Source: DTSX01 sp964633465
Lineage (GTDB): Bacteria; Pseudomonadota; Gammaproteobacteria; Steroidobacterales; UBA11654
Assembly: GCA_964633465.1 (NCBI GenBank)
Contig: CAZWGB010000040.1
Location: 1 to 12,580, forward strand
Direction of reading: 5' to 3'
Length of the DNA stretch: 12,580 nt
Every line of letters starts with the position of its first letter. Within the stretch, counting starts at the first letter, position 1. This document shows, in pieces, positions 1 through 6,844 of the stretch. Both the position numbers and the translations under genes were made by a program. The notes under the pieces are model-generated. The model was not told the origin of the DNA and did not search any database. It saw only the letters and a list, made by a program, of their open reading frames with translations.

Positions 1-305
1 GCCCTGTCTGCTTGGGCCCTGGTTGCCTGAACCGCCCTCCCTTTGCTTGAGTTTAGTTTTTTAAAATGAATTCCTGCTTGGTCTGCTGCTGTCGCCATAA
101 CCCCACCCAATGCGTCTATTTCTTTGGCCAAGTGCCCCTTGCCAACACCACCAATTGCTGGGTTACAGCTCATTTGCCCAATGGTTGCGGGGTTTTGGGT
201 CACGAGCAGGGTTTTGTGGCCCATGCGTGACAAAACGGAGGCCGCCTCTGTCCCAGCATGCCCCCCTCCAACCACTATTGCGTCGTAATTATTTTTGCTT
301 GTCAT
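1..305 (-). CDS. mnmG: tRNA uridine-34 5-carboxymethylaminomethyl modification enzyme MnmG (GidA), N-terminal part
   Basis: Only the first 101 codons are present; the gene runs off the left edge. MnmG is the FAD-dependent partner of MnmE; together they install the cmnm5 group on wobble uridine 34 of several tRNAs. I translated this part by hand. It begins MTSKNNYDAIVVGGGHAGTE, so the Rossmann FAD-binding motif GGGHAGTEAA lies at about residues 13-22. The family block QMSCNPAIGGVGKGHL follows at about 50-65, then DALGG, DQAGIHF and the ATRAQADR segment at the cut end. The ATG at 303-305 lies 4 nt after the mnmE stop, so the two partner enzymes are co-transcribed and probably translationally coupled. 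There is no recognisable Shine-Dalgarno site beyond the end of mnmE. The identity is certain from these motifs; the full length and any C-terminal features cannot be seen. Confidence 0.97.
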   Translation of the reverse strand, partial: MTSKNNYDAIVVGGGHAGTEAASVLSRMGHKTLLVTQNPATIGQMSCNPAIGGVGKGHLAKEIDALGGVMATAADQAGIHFKKLNSSKGRAVQATRAQADR

Positions 306-309
306 TGCT

Positions 310-1656
310 CTATTTTCCAATACAAAATTTACTAAAGATTTTCTCTAGAAGGTCTTCGTTTGTAAACTCTCCTGTAATCTCTGAGATCGCATTTTGCGCC
401 AGCAAGAGTTCTTCTGCAACCAAATCTGTTGTTTGGTTGTTTTTTACTTTTTCTGCTGCTGATGTAAAAAAATCATGTGCTTGGTTTATGTTGCTGAGGT
501 GCCTCCTTCTTGCGGTATATGTTTCCTCTTGGCTTAAATCAGAGCCAAAAAATTTTTTGAGGTGATCAACAAGCTCATCAACCCCTTCTTTTGAGGTGGC
601 AGATAAGCAAAAAACCACTTCCTCATTGTCCTTGTTTTTTCCTGCCTTGTCTTGGGTTAGGTCGATTTTATTTTTAACGACTATGGTATTTTCGCTTGGT
701 TCGATTTTTTCAGGCTGCTTGGCGCTAGCATCAACTATGCGTAAAACGCAGTCAGCGCTCGCAGCTGCTTTTTTTGCTCTTGCGATACCCTCTTGCTCTA
801 TTGGGTTTTTGGCGTTTCTAATTCCAGCTGTATCTATTAGGCGAACCAAAAACCCATCAAGAAGAATGGTTTCATCTAGCGTGTCCCGGGTTGTCCCCGG
901 AGATCTGTTAACAATCGCTCTTTCATGGCCACAGAGTGTGTTCAACAAGCTTGATTTGCCAACGTTGGGCCGACCAGTTAACACAACAGTTATCCCCTCT
1001 CTGACCCTGCATGCTTTTTCAGTGCTGGTCAAAAGCAACTGAAATCTTTTTTGTGCTGCTTTAAGCTTGGTTTCAAGGTTTTTTTTGTGTTTTGTTTCGG
1101 CCAGGTCTTCCTCGGGAAAATCTAGGCTGGCCTCCACCTCGGCCCTAAGCTCTGTTAATTCGTTGCTCAACAAGCAGAGTTCTTTAGAGAAAACACCATC
1201 AAGAGACCTCTGTGCCGCTTTTGCGGTTGCGCGTGATGTGCTTTCAACAAGATCGGCAACTGCCTCGGCCTGAATCAAGTCGAGCTTGTCGTTTAAGAAT
1301 GCTCTTTTGGTAAACTCGCCCCGCTCAGCGATTCTCGCGCCGTGCTGAAACAAGGCCTCAAGAAGTTGGTCGACAATGGCTTGGCCGCCGTGGCAGGTCA
1401 GCTCGAGAACGTCTTCTCCTGTGTAAGACCTGGGGGAGCTAAAAAAAAGAGCCGTGCCAAAATCAACAATTTCGCCTTCAGCTGTTTTAAAAGAAGAATA
1501 CTTTGCTGCCATGTGCTTTGGGGCATAGCCAAGTGTTTTTTTTGCTATCTGTTTTGTAAGGGGGCCCGAAATCCTCACAACAGCAAGGCCGGCTCTGCCG
1601 GGCGCTGTTGCCAATGCTGCTATGGTGTCATTAAGTTTGTTTAACTTCGAGCTCAA
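310..1656 (-). CDS. mnmE: tRNA modification GTPase MnmE (TrmE)
   Basis: This 448-residue protein has the normal length for the family. MnmE is a potassium-activated, dimerising GTPase that works with MnmG on tRNA wobble uridines. The N-terminal tetrahydrofolate-binding domain covers about residues 1-120 (DTIAALATAPGRAGLAVVRI). A helical domain holds an inserted Ras-like G domain: G1 GRPNVGKSS at 228-236, TTRDT at 255-259, DTAG at 275-278 and NKID at 329-332. The protein ends in FCIGK at 444-448, whose Cys is the conserved catalytic cysteine motif. The start is a TTG at 1654-1656, 3 nt after the yidC stop. It is chosen because the conserved N-terminus begins almost at once (NDTIAAL at 9-15) and no in-frame ATG or GTG lies nearby. 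No Shine-Dalgarno site is visible, so translation is probably coupled to yidC. It sits directly upstream of its partner mnmG. Confidence 0.97.
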   Translation of the reverse strand: MSSKLNKLNDTIAALATAPGRAGLAVVRISGPLTKQIAKKTLGYAPKHMAAKYSSFKTAEGEIVDFGTALFFSSPRSYTGEDVLELTCHGGQAIVDQLLEALFQHGARIAERGEFTKRAFLNDKLDLIQAEAVADLVESTSRATAKAAQRSLDGVFSKELCLLSNELTELRAEVEASLDFPEEDLAETKHKKNLETKLKAAQKRFQLLLTSTEKACRVREGITVVLTGRPNVGKSSLLNTLCGHERAIVNRSPGTTRDTLDETILLDGFLVRLIDTAGIRNAKNPIEQEGIARAKKAAASADCVLRIVDASAKQPEKIEPSENTIVVKNKIDLTQDKAGKNKDNEEVVFCLSATSKEGVDELVDHLKKFFGSDLSQEETYTARRRHLSNINQAHDFFTSAAEKVKNNQTTDLVAEELLLAQNAISEITGEFTNEDLLEKIFSKFCIGK

Positions 1657-1659
1657 GCT

Positions 1660-3348
1660 TTATTGGATTGCTCTGTTTATTTTCCACTGCTGGGCAATTG
1701 ATAACAGGGAGTTGGTGAGCCAATAAAGAACCAGCCCAGACGGGAAAAAAGCAAACATAGCGGTGAACATTATTGGCATTGCCATCATAACCTTGGCTTG
1801 CATTGGGTCGGGTGGTGCTGGGTTTAGTTTTTGTTGAAAAAACATGCCAAGCCCCATTATAACAGGCAACACAAAATAGGGGTCCCTAGAAGAGAGGTCT
1901 TGTATCCAAAGAAAAAATGGCGCTTGTCTGATTTCAACGCTTTCAAGCAAAACCCAATAAAAGGCGATGAAAAAAGGTATTTGGATCAACATTGGCCAAC
2001 AGCCTGCCATGGGGTTTACTCCTTCTTTCTTGTACAACTCCATCATCGCTTGGCTTGCGGCTTGTTTGTCGTCTTTGTGTCGGTCTTGAATGGCCTTAAT
2101 TCTTGGTGTGAACTTTCTCATTTTGGCCATTGATTTGCCGCTAGCCTCTGTCAAAGGATAAAAGAGAAGCTTGATGAGAAGGGTGACCAAAATAATTGCA
2201 ACGCCCCAGTTTTGAACAAGCCGGTGTGCCCTTTCTAGAACCCAAAACAAAGGAGCTGACAAAAAAGCTAACACCCCGAAATCGACACTTAGCTCAAGGC
2301 CCTGGGCAATGTCCTTTAGTTGTTCTTGTATTTTTGGGCCAACAACAAGCGTGGTGGAAACCTTTATTCTAGCACCCGGCTTGACGGTGACCGGCGTTTT
2401 TCCAATTGTGGCTACTTTATACAAGCCATTGCCTGGGTCTGCAGTGGTGCTGTATGTGTACGGCTGGTTTCTTTCTGGGACCATTGCAACCAAAAAGTGG
2501 TGTTGTATGTTTGAGGCCCAACCGTTGGTGTGTGTCGTTGTTGTGGGGGTAGAGCCAATCTCGCTGATGTCTAGTTTTTCGTAGCTATCCCCATCATAAA
2601 TTATGGGCCCATTGAAAGAGTACGTCTCGACATCGAACATAGACCTTTCTTGTTTTTTGTCTTTTTTTACAAGCTGATTATAAAGAACAAACGTGTAGTC
2701 TTGTGTGCCCAGGTTTTTAACATCGTATGTCAACAAAATATCATAGCGCCCTTTTTTTAGGGTATAGCTTTTAACGACCTCTAGGTTTGTTTGCTCTTGA
2801 CTGGCGCCCCAAACCAAAGATGTTGAGATCTGCTCCTGTCCTTCTCTTAGTTCTAGTTTTTTGTATTTCTCTACAAAGGCCTGCTGATGGTTCGGCTCAG
2901 GAAGGTTGTTTAACGACAGAAGTCCTGTTTGAAAATACTGATAGCTTTCTTCGTTGTAGGAAAGGAGCTCAACCGGTGTTGCTGTTTCTTTTTTGCTTGG
3001 AAAATATTTAAGAAGCTTTGCTTGAACGATGTCTCCGCCTTTGTCAGGGTTTATGCCCAGCTCTAAAACATCGGTTTTTACTGTTACCAGCCTAGATGCA
3101 ATTCTTGGTTTTTCAGGTGTTTCTGTTGGTCTGCCCTCGACTGTAACCGTGGGCAGGTTGTCTGACAGCCCCAACACGCCTGATGGCTCTTCGGCCCCCT
3201 TGTTGTTTTGTGTTGTTGGGCCTTCTGTTTGGGCTGACGCCATGCTTGGGTTGGTTGGTGGCGCCACATAATCTAGGTTCCACTGGTTTACACCCAACCA
3301 AAGCAGAACAAAAAAACCGCCCCACAAAACAAGCCTCAGGCTATCCAT
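1660..3348 (-). CDS. yidC: Membrane protein insertase YidC
   Basis: YidC inserts proteins into the inner membrane, alone or with SecYEG. The 562 residues match the long form of Gram-negative bacteria. A first membrane segment lies at about residues 4-23, followed by a low-complexity Pro/Thr/Gln-rich linker (about 28-85), then a large periplasmic beta-sandwich domain to about 345. The conserved insertase core occupies about 355-560 with five membrane segments. The core carries family blocks such as GVNPMAGCWPMLIQIPFF, SVEIRQAPFFLWIQDLS and FPSGLVLYW. The hydrophilic-groove position, Arg in E. coli, appears to be Lys393 (LVTLLIKLLFYPL). The positive charge is kept, and Lys is, as I recall, known in other proteobacteria. 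The ATG at 3348 overlaps the end of rnpA by 8 nt, so no room exists for yidD, the small gene often found between rnpA and yidC. Confidence 0.97.
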   Translation of the reverse strand: MDSLRLVLWGGFFVLLWLGVNQWNLDYVAPPTNPSMASAQTEGPTTQNNKGAEEPSGVLGLSDNLPTVTVEGRPTETPEKPRIASRLVTVKTDVLELGINPDKGGDIVQAKLLKYFPSKKETATPVELLSYNEESYQYFQTGLLSLNNLPEPNHQQAFVEKYKKLELREGQEQISTSLVWGASQEQTNLEVVKSYTLKKGRYDILLTYDVKNLGTQDYTFVLYNQLVKKDKKQERSMFDVETYSFNGPIIYDGDSYEKLDISEIGSTPTTTTHTNGWASNIQHHFLVAMVPERNQPYTYSTTADPGNGLYKVATIGKTPVTVKPGARIKVSTTLVVGPKIQEQLKDIAQGLELSVDFGVLAFLSAPLFWVLERAHRLVQNWGVAIILVTLLIKLLFYPLTEASGKSMAKMRKFTPRIKAIQDRHKDDKQAASQAMMELYKKEGVNPMAGCWPMLIQIPFFIAFYWVLLESVEIRQAPFFLWIQDLSSRDPYFVLPVIMGLGMFFQQKLNPAPPDPMQAKVMMAMPIMFTAMFAFFPSGLVLYWLTNSLLSIAQQWKINRAIQ

Positions 3349-3685
3349 TTGTTGTGCTTGTTTTTGTTGAGTGTTTCATTATCTTCTGCCAATGGCTTGT
3401 TAAGCTTTCGATTAATATTTTATCATCAGCCACTCTGGATGCTTGGTGTTTTACTCTGACAACAACATCAAAGCCATCCTCACACTTAAGGCCGCCTAAA
3501 AAGCTCTTTTTTATAAGTCGCTTTAGCTTGTTTCTTTTTGTTGCTTTGTTTACGATTTTTTTTGCTGTTGAGACCCCCACCCTGCTTCTTGGCGCCTTGT
3601 TGGGCATGTAATAAACAGCAAAAAACTTGTCTTCAGAGACTGTTGGTGAAGAAAGAACGCGATCAAAGTTAAGTTTTTCTGCCAA
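3341..3685 (-). CDS. rnpA: Ribonuclease P protein component
   Basis: This is the 114-residue basic protein subunit of RNase P, which helps the catalytic RNA remove 5' leaders from pre-tRNAs. The family RNR-type signature is seen as KKIVNKATKRNKLKRLIKKSF (about residues 42-62), after the conserved SRVGVSTAKK strand. The aromatic-rich segment KFFAVYY near 20-26 fits the substrate-binding face. The start is a TTG at 3683-3685. The first in-frame ATG (residue 27) would delete the conserved first strand, so TTG is preferred. An upstream ATT in the same frame is possible. It lies 10 nt after rpmH and overlaps yidC by 8 nt, the normal rpmH-rnpA pairing. No clear Shine-Dalgarno site is seen, so coupling to rpmH translation is likely. 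Confidence 0.93.
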   Translation of the reverse strand: MAEKLNFDRVLSSPTVSEDKFFAVYYMPNKAPRSRVGVSTAKKIVNKATKRNKLKRLIKKSFLGGLKCEDGFDVVVRVKHQASRVADDKILIESLTSHWQKIMKHSTKTSTTNG

Positions 3686-3695
3686 AATTGCTGTC

Positions 3696-3830
3696 TTAAA
3701 CAGAAAGCCTAGCCCTTCCTTTGGCTCTCCTTTTATTAATAACCCTCCTTCCTGCCTTGGTGGACATGCGCGCCCTGAAGCCGTGGGTTCTTTTTCTTTT
3801 TAGATTACTAGGTTGATATGTTCTTTTCAT
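3696..3830 (-). CDS. rpmH: 50S ribosomal protein L34
   Basis: This short gene was found by translating the complement by hand. It encodes 44 residues, MKRTYQPSNLKRKRTHGFRA then a segment with RMSTKAGRRV and a C-terminus ending KGRARLSV. This matches L34, one of the smallest ribosomal proteins (usually 44-46 residues), at nearly every conserved position: KRTYQPS, KRKRTHGFRARM, GR and RRAKGRARL. It is the first gene of the leftward operon, transcribed from the divergent region shared with dnaA. A GAGG lies in the complement near 3845-3848, about 14 nt before the ATG, which is rather far for a Shine-Dalgarno site. No abnormality is seen. Confidence 0.97.
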   Translation of the reverse strand: MKRTYQPSNLKRKRTHGFRARMSTKAGRRVINKRRAKGRARLSV

Positions 3831-3888
3831 TGTTAAGCAAAAACCTCATTTAAAAACAATACGATAGTAGGGGTTATTTCGGCATGAA

Positions 3889-3917
3889 AGAGTATGAAAG
3901 AAGCCCCCCGTTGTCAA
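3889..3917 (-). promoter_or_regulatory. Candidate sigma70 promoter for the rpmH-rnpA-yidC-mnmE-mnmG operon
   Basis: On the complement there is a perfect -35 hexamer TTGACA (3912-3917), 17 bases of spacer, and TACTCT (3889-3894) as a mediocre -10. The implied leader of rpmH is about 50 nt. A perfect DnaA box (3931-3939) lies 13 bases upstream of the -35, so DnaA may influence this promoter. The -10 match is weak, which limits confidence. Confidence 0.45.
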
Positions 3918-3930
3918 CCAAAAAACAACC

Positions 3931-3939
3931 TGTGGATAA
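3931..3939 (-). promoter_or_regulatory. DnaA box (perfect TTATCCACA)
   Basis: The + strand reads TGTGGATAA, the exact complement of the strict DnaA box TTATCCACA. It is the only perfect box I see in the rpmH-dnaA gap. It sits between the divergent rpmH and dnaA promoters and overlaps the possible -35 of dnaA. It could serve dnaA autoregulation, origin function, or both. Confidence 0.85.
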
Positions 3940-3959
3940 GTAAAAAAAGAAAGTATAGT
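3931..3959 (+). promoter_or_regulatory. Possible dnaA promoter overlapping the DnaA box
   Basis: TATAGT at 3954-3959 is a good -10 (5 of 6 to TATAAT). With a 17-base spacer the -35 would be TGTGGA (3931-3936), a weak match that coincides with the DnaA box. A leader of about 50 nt would follow. DnaA bound here would be expected to repress. No Shine-Dalgarno site precedes the dnaA ATG. The -10 stands out clearly, the -35 does not. Confidence 0.35.
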
Positions 3960-4018
3960 ATTGAGGTAGTTTTTTCTTTTAGGCTTTAAACCAACCTCAT
4001 TACTAAAACAACCAAGAT

Positions 4019-5344
4019 ATGCAAAGCTCTGTATGGGACCACTGTCTAGACACACTAAGGTCGGACCTAACAGAACAACAGTTCAATACCTGGATTAAGC
4101 CCCTGCTTGCAATAGAAGATGAAGGGGGTCCCTCCTTAACCCTTCTTGCCCCAAATAAATTTGTTGTTAACTGGGTTCAAAAAAATTACTTGGAGCAAAT
4201 TAAGGCAGCTGCTGAAAAAAGACTTGATGCTAAAACAACGGTTGCCATTTCTGTTGGTGACCAAAGCCTTGCAAAAACCAGCGCGCACAAAGACACAAAA
4301 AAAACAAAGCCTCCAAGTGTTGTTGGGGCGCCGCTAAACCCCCTGTATACTTTTGAGGGCTTTGTTGCAGGAAAAAGCAATCAAATTGCTAGAGCAGCGG
4401 CTATTCAAATAACTGAAAATCCAGGCACCTCTTACAATCCTTTTTTTATATATGGAGGAGTTGGCCTGGGAAAAACACATCTTATGCAAAGCGTTGGAAA
4501 CAAAATAAACTCTACCAACGAAAACAGCAAAGTAGCCTATGTTCACTCCGAAAGGTTTGTTGGTGAAATGGTTTCTGCTCTTCAACACAACACAATTAAT
4601 AGTTTTAAACACCAATATAGGTCACTAGATGTTTTGTTAATTGATGACATTCAGTTTTTTGCTGGTAAAGAGCGATCCCAAGAAGAGTTTTTTCATACTT
4701 TCAATGTTTTGCTAGAAGCAAACAAACAAATAATAATCACGAGTGACCGCTACCCTAAAGAAATTAGAGGGCTGGAAGAGAGACTTAAGTCGCGATTTGG
4801 TTGGGGTCTAACTGTTTGTATCGACCCCCCTGAGCTTGAAACGTGTGTCGCTATTTTAAAAGTAAAATCCTCTATAGAAGAGTTTGATCTTCCAGAAGAT
4901 GTTGCTTTTTTTATAGCAAACAAAATAAGATCAAACGTAAGAGAGCTTGAGGGTGCGCTTAGAAAGGTTATGGCTAATTGTAGGTTTACAAACAGAGAAG
5001 CAAGCGTTGAGATAGCGAGGGAATCACTAAGAGATCTTTTAGCTATACAAGCAAAACAAATAACGATTGAAAACATTCAAAAGATAGTTGCTGAATACTA
5101 CAACATAAGAATATCTGACCTATTATCAAAACGAAGAAACAGATCAATAACGAGACCCAGGCAGCTTGCTATGGCGATAACGAGAGAGCTAACATCTCAT
5201 AGTCTTCCTGAAATTGGTGATTCTTTTGGAGGGAGAGATCATACAACTGTTTTGCATGCCTGTAAGAAGACCGTGGATTTTAAACATAGCGACAGTAAAA
5301 TTAAAGAAGATTATGAAAACATAATACGCTCTCTTAATATGTGA
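4019..5344 (+). CDS. dnaA: Chromosomal replication initiator protein DnaA
   Basis: DnaA binds DnaA boxes, forms an ATP-dependent filament and melts the origin. The 441 residues show all four domains. Domain I is at about 1-80 (WDHCLDTLRSDL, TWIKPL). A short Lys-rich linker domain II covers about 82-105. The AAA+ domain III has Walker A GGVGLGKTH at 146-154, Walker B LLIDDIQF at 206-213 and the arginine-finger region LKSRFGWG at 257-264. The DNA-binding domain IV has the signature GGRDHTTVLHACKK at 404-417. The ATG at 4019 is supported by the immediate start of domain I homology. The preceding bases hold no Shine-Dalgarno site. It is flanked on each side by one perfect DnaA box and reads away from the leftward operon, the usual arrangement at an origin. 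Confidence 0.98.
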   Translation: MQSSVWDHCLDTLRSDLTEQQFNTWIKPLLAIEDEGGPSLTLLAPNKFVVNWVQKNYLEQIKAAAEKRLDAKTTVAISVGDQSLAKTSAHKDTKKTKPPSVVGAPLNPLYTFEGFVAGKSNQIARAAAIQITENPGTSYNPFFIYGGVGLGKTHLMQSVGNKINSTNENSKVAYVHSERFVGEMVSALQHNTINSFKHQYRSLDVLLIDDIQFFAGKERSQEEFFHTFNVLLEANKQIIITSDRYPKEIRGLEERLKSRFGWGLTVCIDPPELETCVAILKVKSSIEEFDLPEDVAFFIANKIRSNVRELEGALRKVMANCRFTNREASVEIARESLRDLLAIQAKQITIENIQKIVAEYYNIRISDLLSKRRNRSITRPRQLAMAITRELTSHSLPEIGDSFGGRDHTTVLHACKKTVDFKHSDSKIKEDYENIIRSLNM

Positions 5345-5374
5345 ATATGTTGTTAATAAATATAAGGACTAGAT

Positions 5375-5383
5375 TTATCCACA
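5375..5383 (+). promoter_or_regulatory. DnaA box (perfect TTATCCACA)
   Basis: This is an exact match to the strict DnaA box, 30 bases after the dnaA stop. It is framed almost symmetrically by the inverted 9-mers TGTTAATAA and TTATTAACA, each two mismatches from the consensus, which may act as weak DnaA sites. Confidence 0.85.
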
Positions 5384-5489
5384 TTTTATTAACAAAATAC
5401 ATGTTTTACTAACATTTTTTAAAACATTAAATTCTTCCAAGCTATTGATTAGTAAGTAAATAATAGGTTTATAAACATAATAACAAAGA

Positions 5490-5504
5490 TAATAATAATA
5501 ATAG
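5490..5504 (+). repeat. TAA/TAG trinucleotide run, DnaA-trio-like
   Basis: Five consecutive TA[A/G] triplets (TAATAATAATAATAG) lie just before the dnaN ATG in the most AT-rich part of the gap. Repeated TAG/TAA triplets are the known single-strand DnaA-binding pattern of bacterial origin unwinding elements. The distance from the perfect box (about 107 bases) is long for the classical arrangement, so the role is inferred. Confidence 0.4.
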
Positions 5505-5512
5505 AATAATAT

Positions 5513-6664
5513 ATGAAATTGATAATTAATACTTCGTTACTTAAAAAGACATTGCAAGATGTAATGGGTGTTGTGGGCAAAGACTTAACAATGCCAATAC
5601 TTAGTCATGTTTTAATTGAAAAGAATAAAAAAGAAATAATAATCTCTGGTACAAATTTAGAGGTTCAAATTTCTTCGTCAGCAAACTTTATAGAAGCAGA
5701 TGATTTCGAGCCAATTACTGTTTCTGGTAGAAAGCTTTATGAAATAGTTAGATCTCTAGATAAACAAGAAATTGAGCTATGCCTTAGTAAAAACAGGCTT
5801 ATACTTAATACTAGCAACAGCACATTTAAGCTTTCCATATTGCCGGCTAATAATTTCCCAACATTTGAAGAACACAAATCAATAGAGTCTTTTACGATAA
5901 ACCAAGCACAACTACTTGATTTGCTTAATAAAACAAGCTTCTCTATGGCAACCAATCCAGACGTTAGGTTTATCTTGTGTGGTTTGTTGCTTGAGATTAA
6001 ACCAAATGAACTAACAGCCGTAGCCACAGACGCACACAGACTAGCGATAAGTTCATCTATACTAGAGAAGAAACAAATTAACAACATTAGCTGCATTGTT
6101 CCCAGGAAAGCCGTTCTTGAGCTAACTAGGGTTTTGCAAGAGAACAACGAAGCAAAAGTAAGCGTTGGCACCAACCAAATAAGTGTTAAAACAAAAGGAA
6201 TTTCTTTTGTTTCAAAACTAATGGACGGGAAATTTCCCGCAGGATATAAGGGCGTAATACCTGAAAACGCATCTATAGAAGTTTTGCTAGAGAAACAGAT
6301 GATAGGGGCGGCCCTTCAAAGGGTTTCTATATTAGCAAACGAAAAGTTTAAAGGCGTTAGGGTAGAGGCAACAAACAAACATATTGTTTTGTCATCTGAG
6401 AACCCAGAACAAGAAGAGGCAAAAGAAACAATAGAACACAAAAACCCAAACAAAGAAAGCAACAAAATTATTGCTGGATTTAATGCTGGGTATTTAATTG
6501 AGGCTATAAACGCATGCTCTGGCGATGAGGTAGTAATAGGCCTCAATGGACCAAAAGAAAACCAAGACCAATCAACAGAAAAGAAAACAAGAACAGAGGG
6601 AACGCTTATATTTTCACCAAGCGACAACAACACCAGGTACGTCGTAATGCCATATAATATCTGA
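5513..6664 (+). CDS. dnaN: DNA polymerase III beta subunit (sliding clamp)
   Basis: DnaN forms the ring-shaped dimer that tethers DNA polymerase III and recruits repair proteins. The family pattern is clear: start MKLIINTSLLKKTLQDVMGVV, then TMPILSHVLIEKN, ATDAHRLAISS, VPRKAVLEL, KLMDGKFPAGYKGVIP and the C-terminal YVVMPYNI. At 383 residues it is longer than the E. coli protein (366). The extra length sits in two charged, Glu/Lys/Asn-rich stretches, about 291-311 and 346-362, which look like surface loops. The ATG at 5513 follows the AT-rich origin candidate directly, with no Shine-Dalgarno site. The end of dnaN is followed not by recF but by a long non-coding gap. Confidence 0.97.
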   Translation: MKLIINTSLLKKTLQDVMGVVGKDLTMPILSHVLIEKNKKEIIISGTNLEVQISSSANFIEADDFEPITVSGRKLYEIVRSLDKQEIELCLSKNRLILNTSNSTFKLSILPANNFPTFEEHKSIESFTINQAQLLDLLNKTSFSMATNPDVRFILCGLLLEIKPNELTAVATDAHRLAISSSILEKKQINNISCIVPRKAVLELTRVLQENNEAKVSVGTNQISVKTKGISFVSKLMDGKFPAGYKGVIPENASIEVLLEKQMIGAALQRVSILANEKFKGVRVEATNKHIVLSSENPEQEEAKETIEHKNPNKESNKIIAGFNAGYLIEAINACSGDEVVIGLNGPKENQDQSTEKKTRTEGTLIFSPSDNNTRYVVMPYNI

Positions 6665-6693
6665 TAGCACCCACTGATTTATTGTCTTTAAAC

Positions 6694-6715
6694 ACAGACC
6701 CACGCACCTGTTTTT
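6694..6715 (+). terminator. Weak terminator-like hairpin after dnaN
   Basis: ACAG (6694-6697) can pair with CTGT (6708-6711), with three more A-T pairs after a mismatch, followed by a T run to 6715. The stem is short and the loop is 10 bases, so this is only a weak candidate for ending dnaN transcription. Confidence 0.2.
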
Positions 6716-6729
6716 AAGGGCTTAAAAGA

Positions 6730-6783
6730 AAGCAGCAACCAAAGAAACAACAGCCCACCAACCAACATAGGCTTATGCTGCTT
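6730..6783. repeat. 8-bp perfect inverted repeat with nested stem
   Basis: AAGCAGCA (6730-6737) is exactly complementary to TGCTGCTT (6776-6783). Inside the 38-base loop, AGCC (6752-6755) can pair with GGCT (6770-6773). The arrangement could fold as RNA on either strand. No known RNA family is recognised. Confidence 0.4.
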
Positions 6784-6819
6784 ATTATGAAAAGAAAACA
6801 ACAAAGACAAGCAAGAGAC

Positions 6820-6835
6820 TGTTCCACGTGGAACA
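6820..6835. promoter_or_regulatory. parS: parS centromere-like site (ParB binding)
   Basis: TGTTCCACGTGGAACA is a perfect 16-bp palindrome and an exact form of the conserved chromosomal parS consensus (TGTTNCACGTGNAACA). ParB binds and spreads from such sites, and with ParA and SMC/MukB-type condensins moves the newly replicated origin. parS sites cluster near oriC, as this one does (about 1.3 kb from the oriC candidate). In gammaproteobacteria parA-parB usually lie just beyond mnmG-rsmG, which would be just left of this window. Confidence 0.93.
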
Positions 6836-6844
6836 CCCGTTTTA

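Larger units (their letters stand above)
5345..5512 (+). other. Candidate oriC: dnaA-dnaN intergenic AT-rich region
   Basis: I count about 29 G/C among these 168 bases, roughly 17%, far below the flanking genes. The stretch holds a perfect DnaA box (5375-5383). Relaxed box-like sites are TGTTAATAA (5351-5359), its inverted copy TTATTAACA (5386-5394) and TTATAAACA (5469-5477). A TAATAATAATAATAG run (5490-5504) resembles a DnaA-trio element. No gene fits. Placement between dnaA and dnaN, with transcription diverging near dnaA, is typical of bacterial origins. The rpmH-dnaA gap (3831-4018) also has a DnaA box, so the unwinding site could lie there or the origin could be bipartite. Confidence 0.6.

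Noticed and set aside
110..1644. Several rightward frames opposite mnmG and mnmE
   Set aside because: They lie opposite certain genes with intact motifs and have composition expected of complementary strands.
3842..4001. Direct repeat AACCTCATT at 3842-3850 and 3993-4001, near the starts of rpmH and dnaA
   Set aside because: Only two 9-base copies in a short region; in the rpmH direction it merely supplies a GAGG. Not enough to claim an operator.
3846..4055. 69-codon leftward frame across the rpmH-dnaA gap and the dnaA start
   Set aside because: It overlaps the dnaA N-terminus and the divergent promoters, and resembles no family; it is best seen as a chance frame.
6720..6760. GAAAGCAGCAACC resembling the conserved GGAAGCAGCC of signal recognition particle RNA
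   Set aside because: The paired CAGGUCC-type strand and the long hairpin arms are missing, so a 4.5S RNA is not supported.
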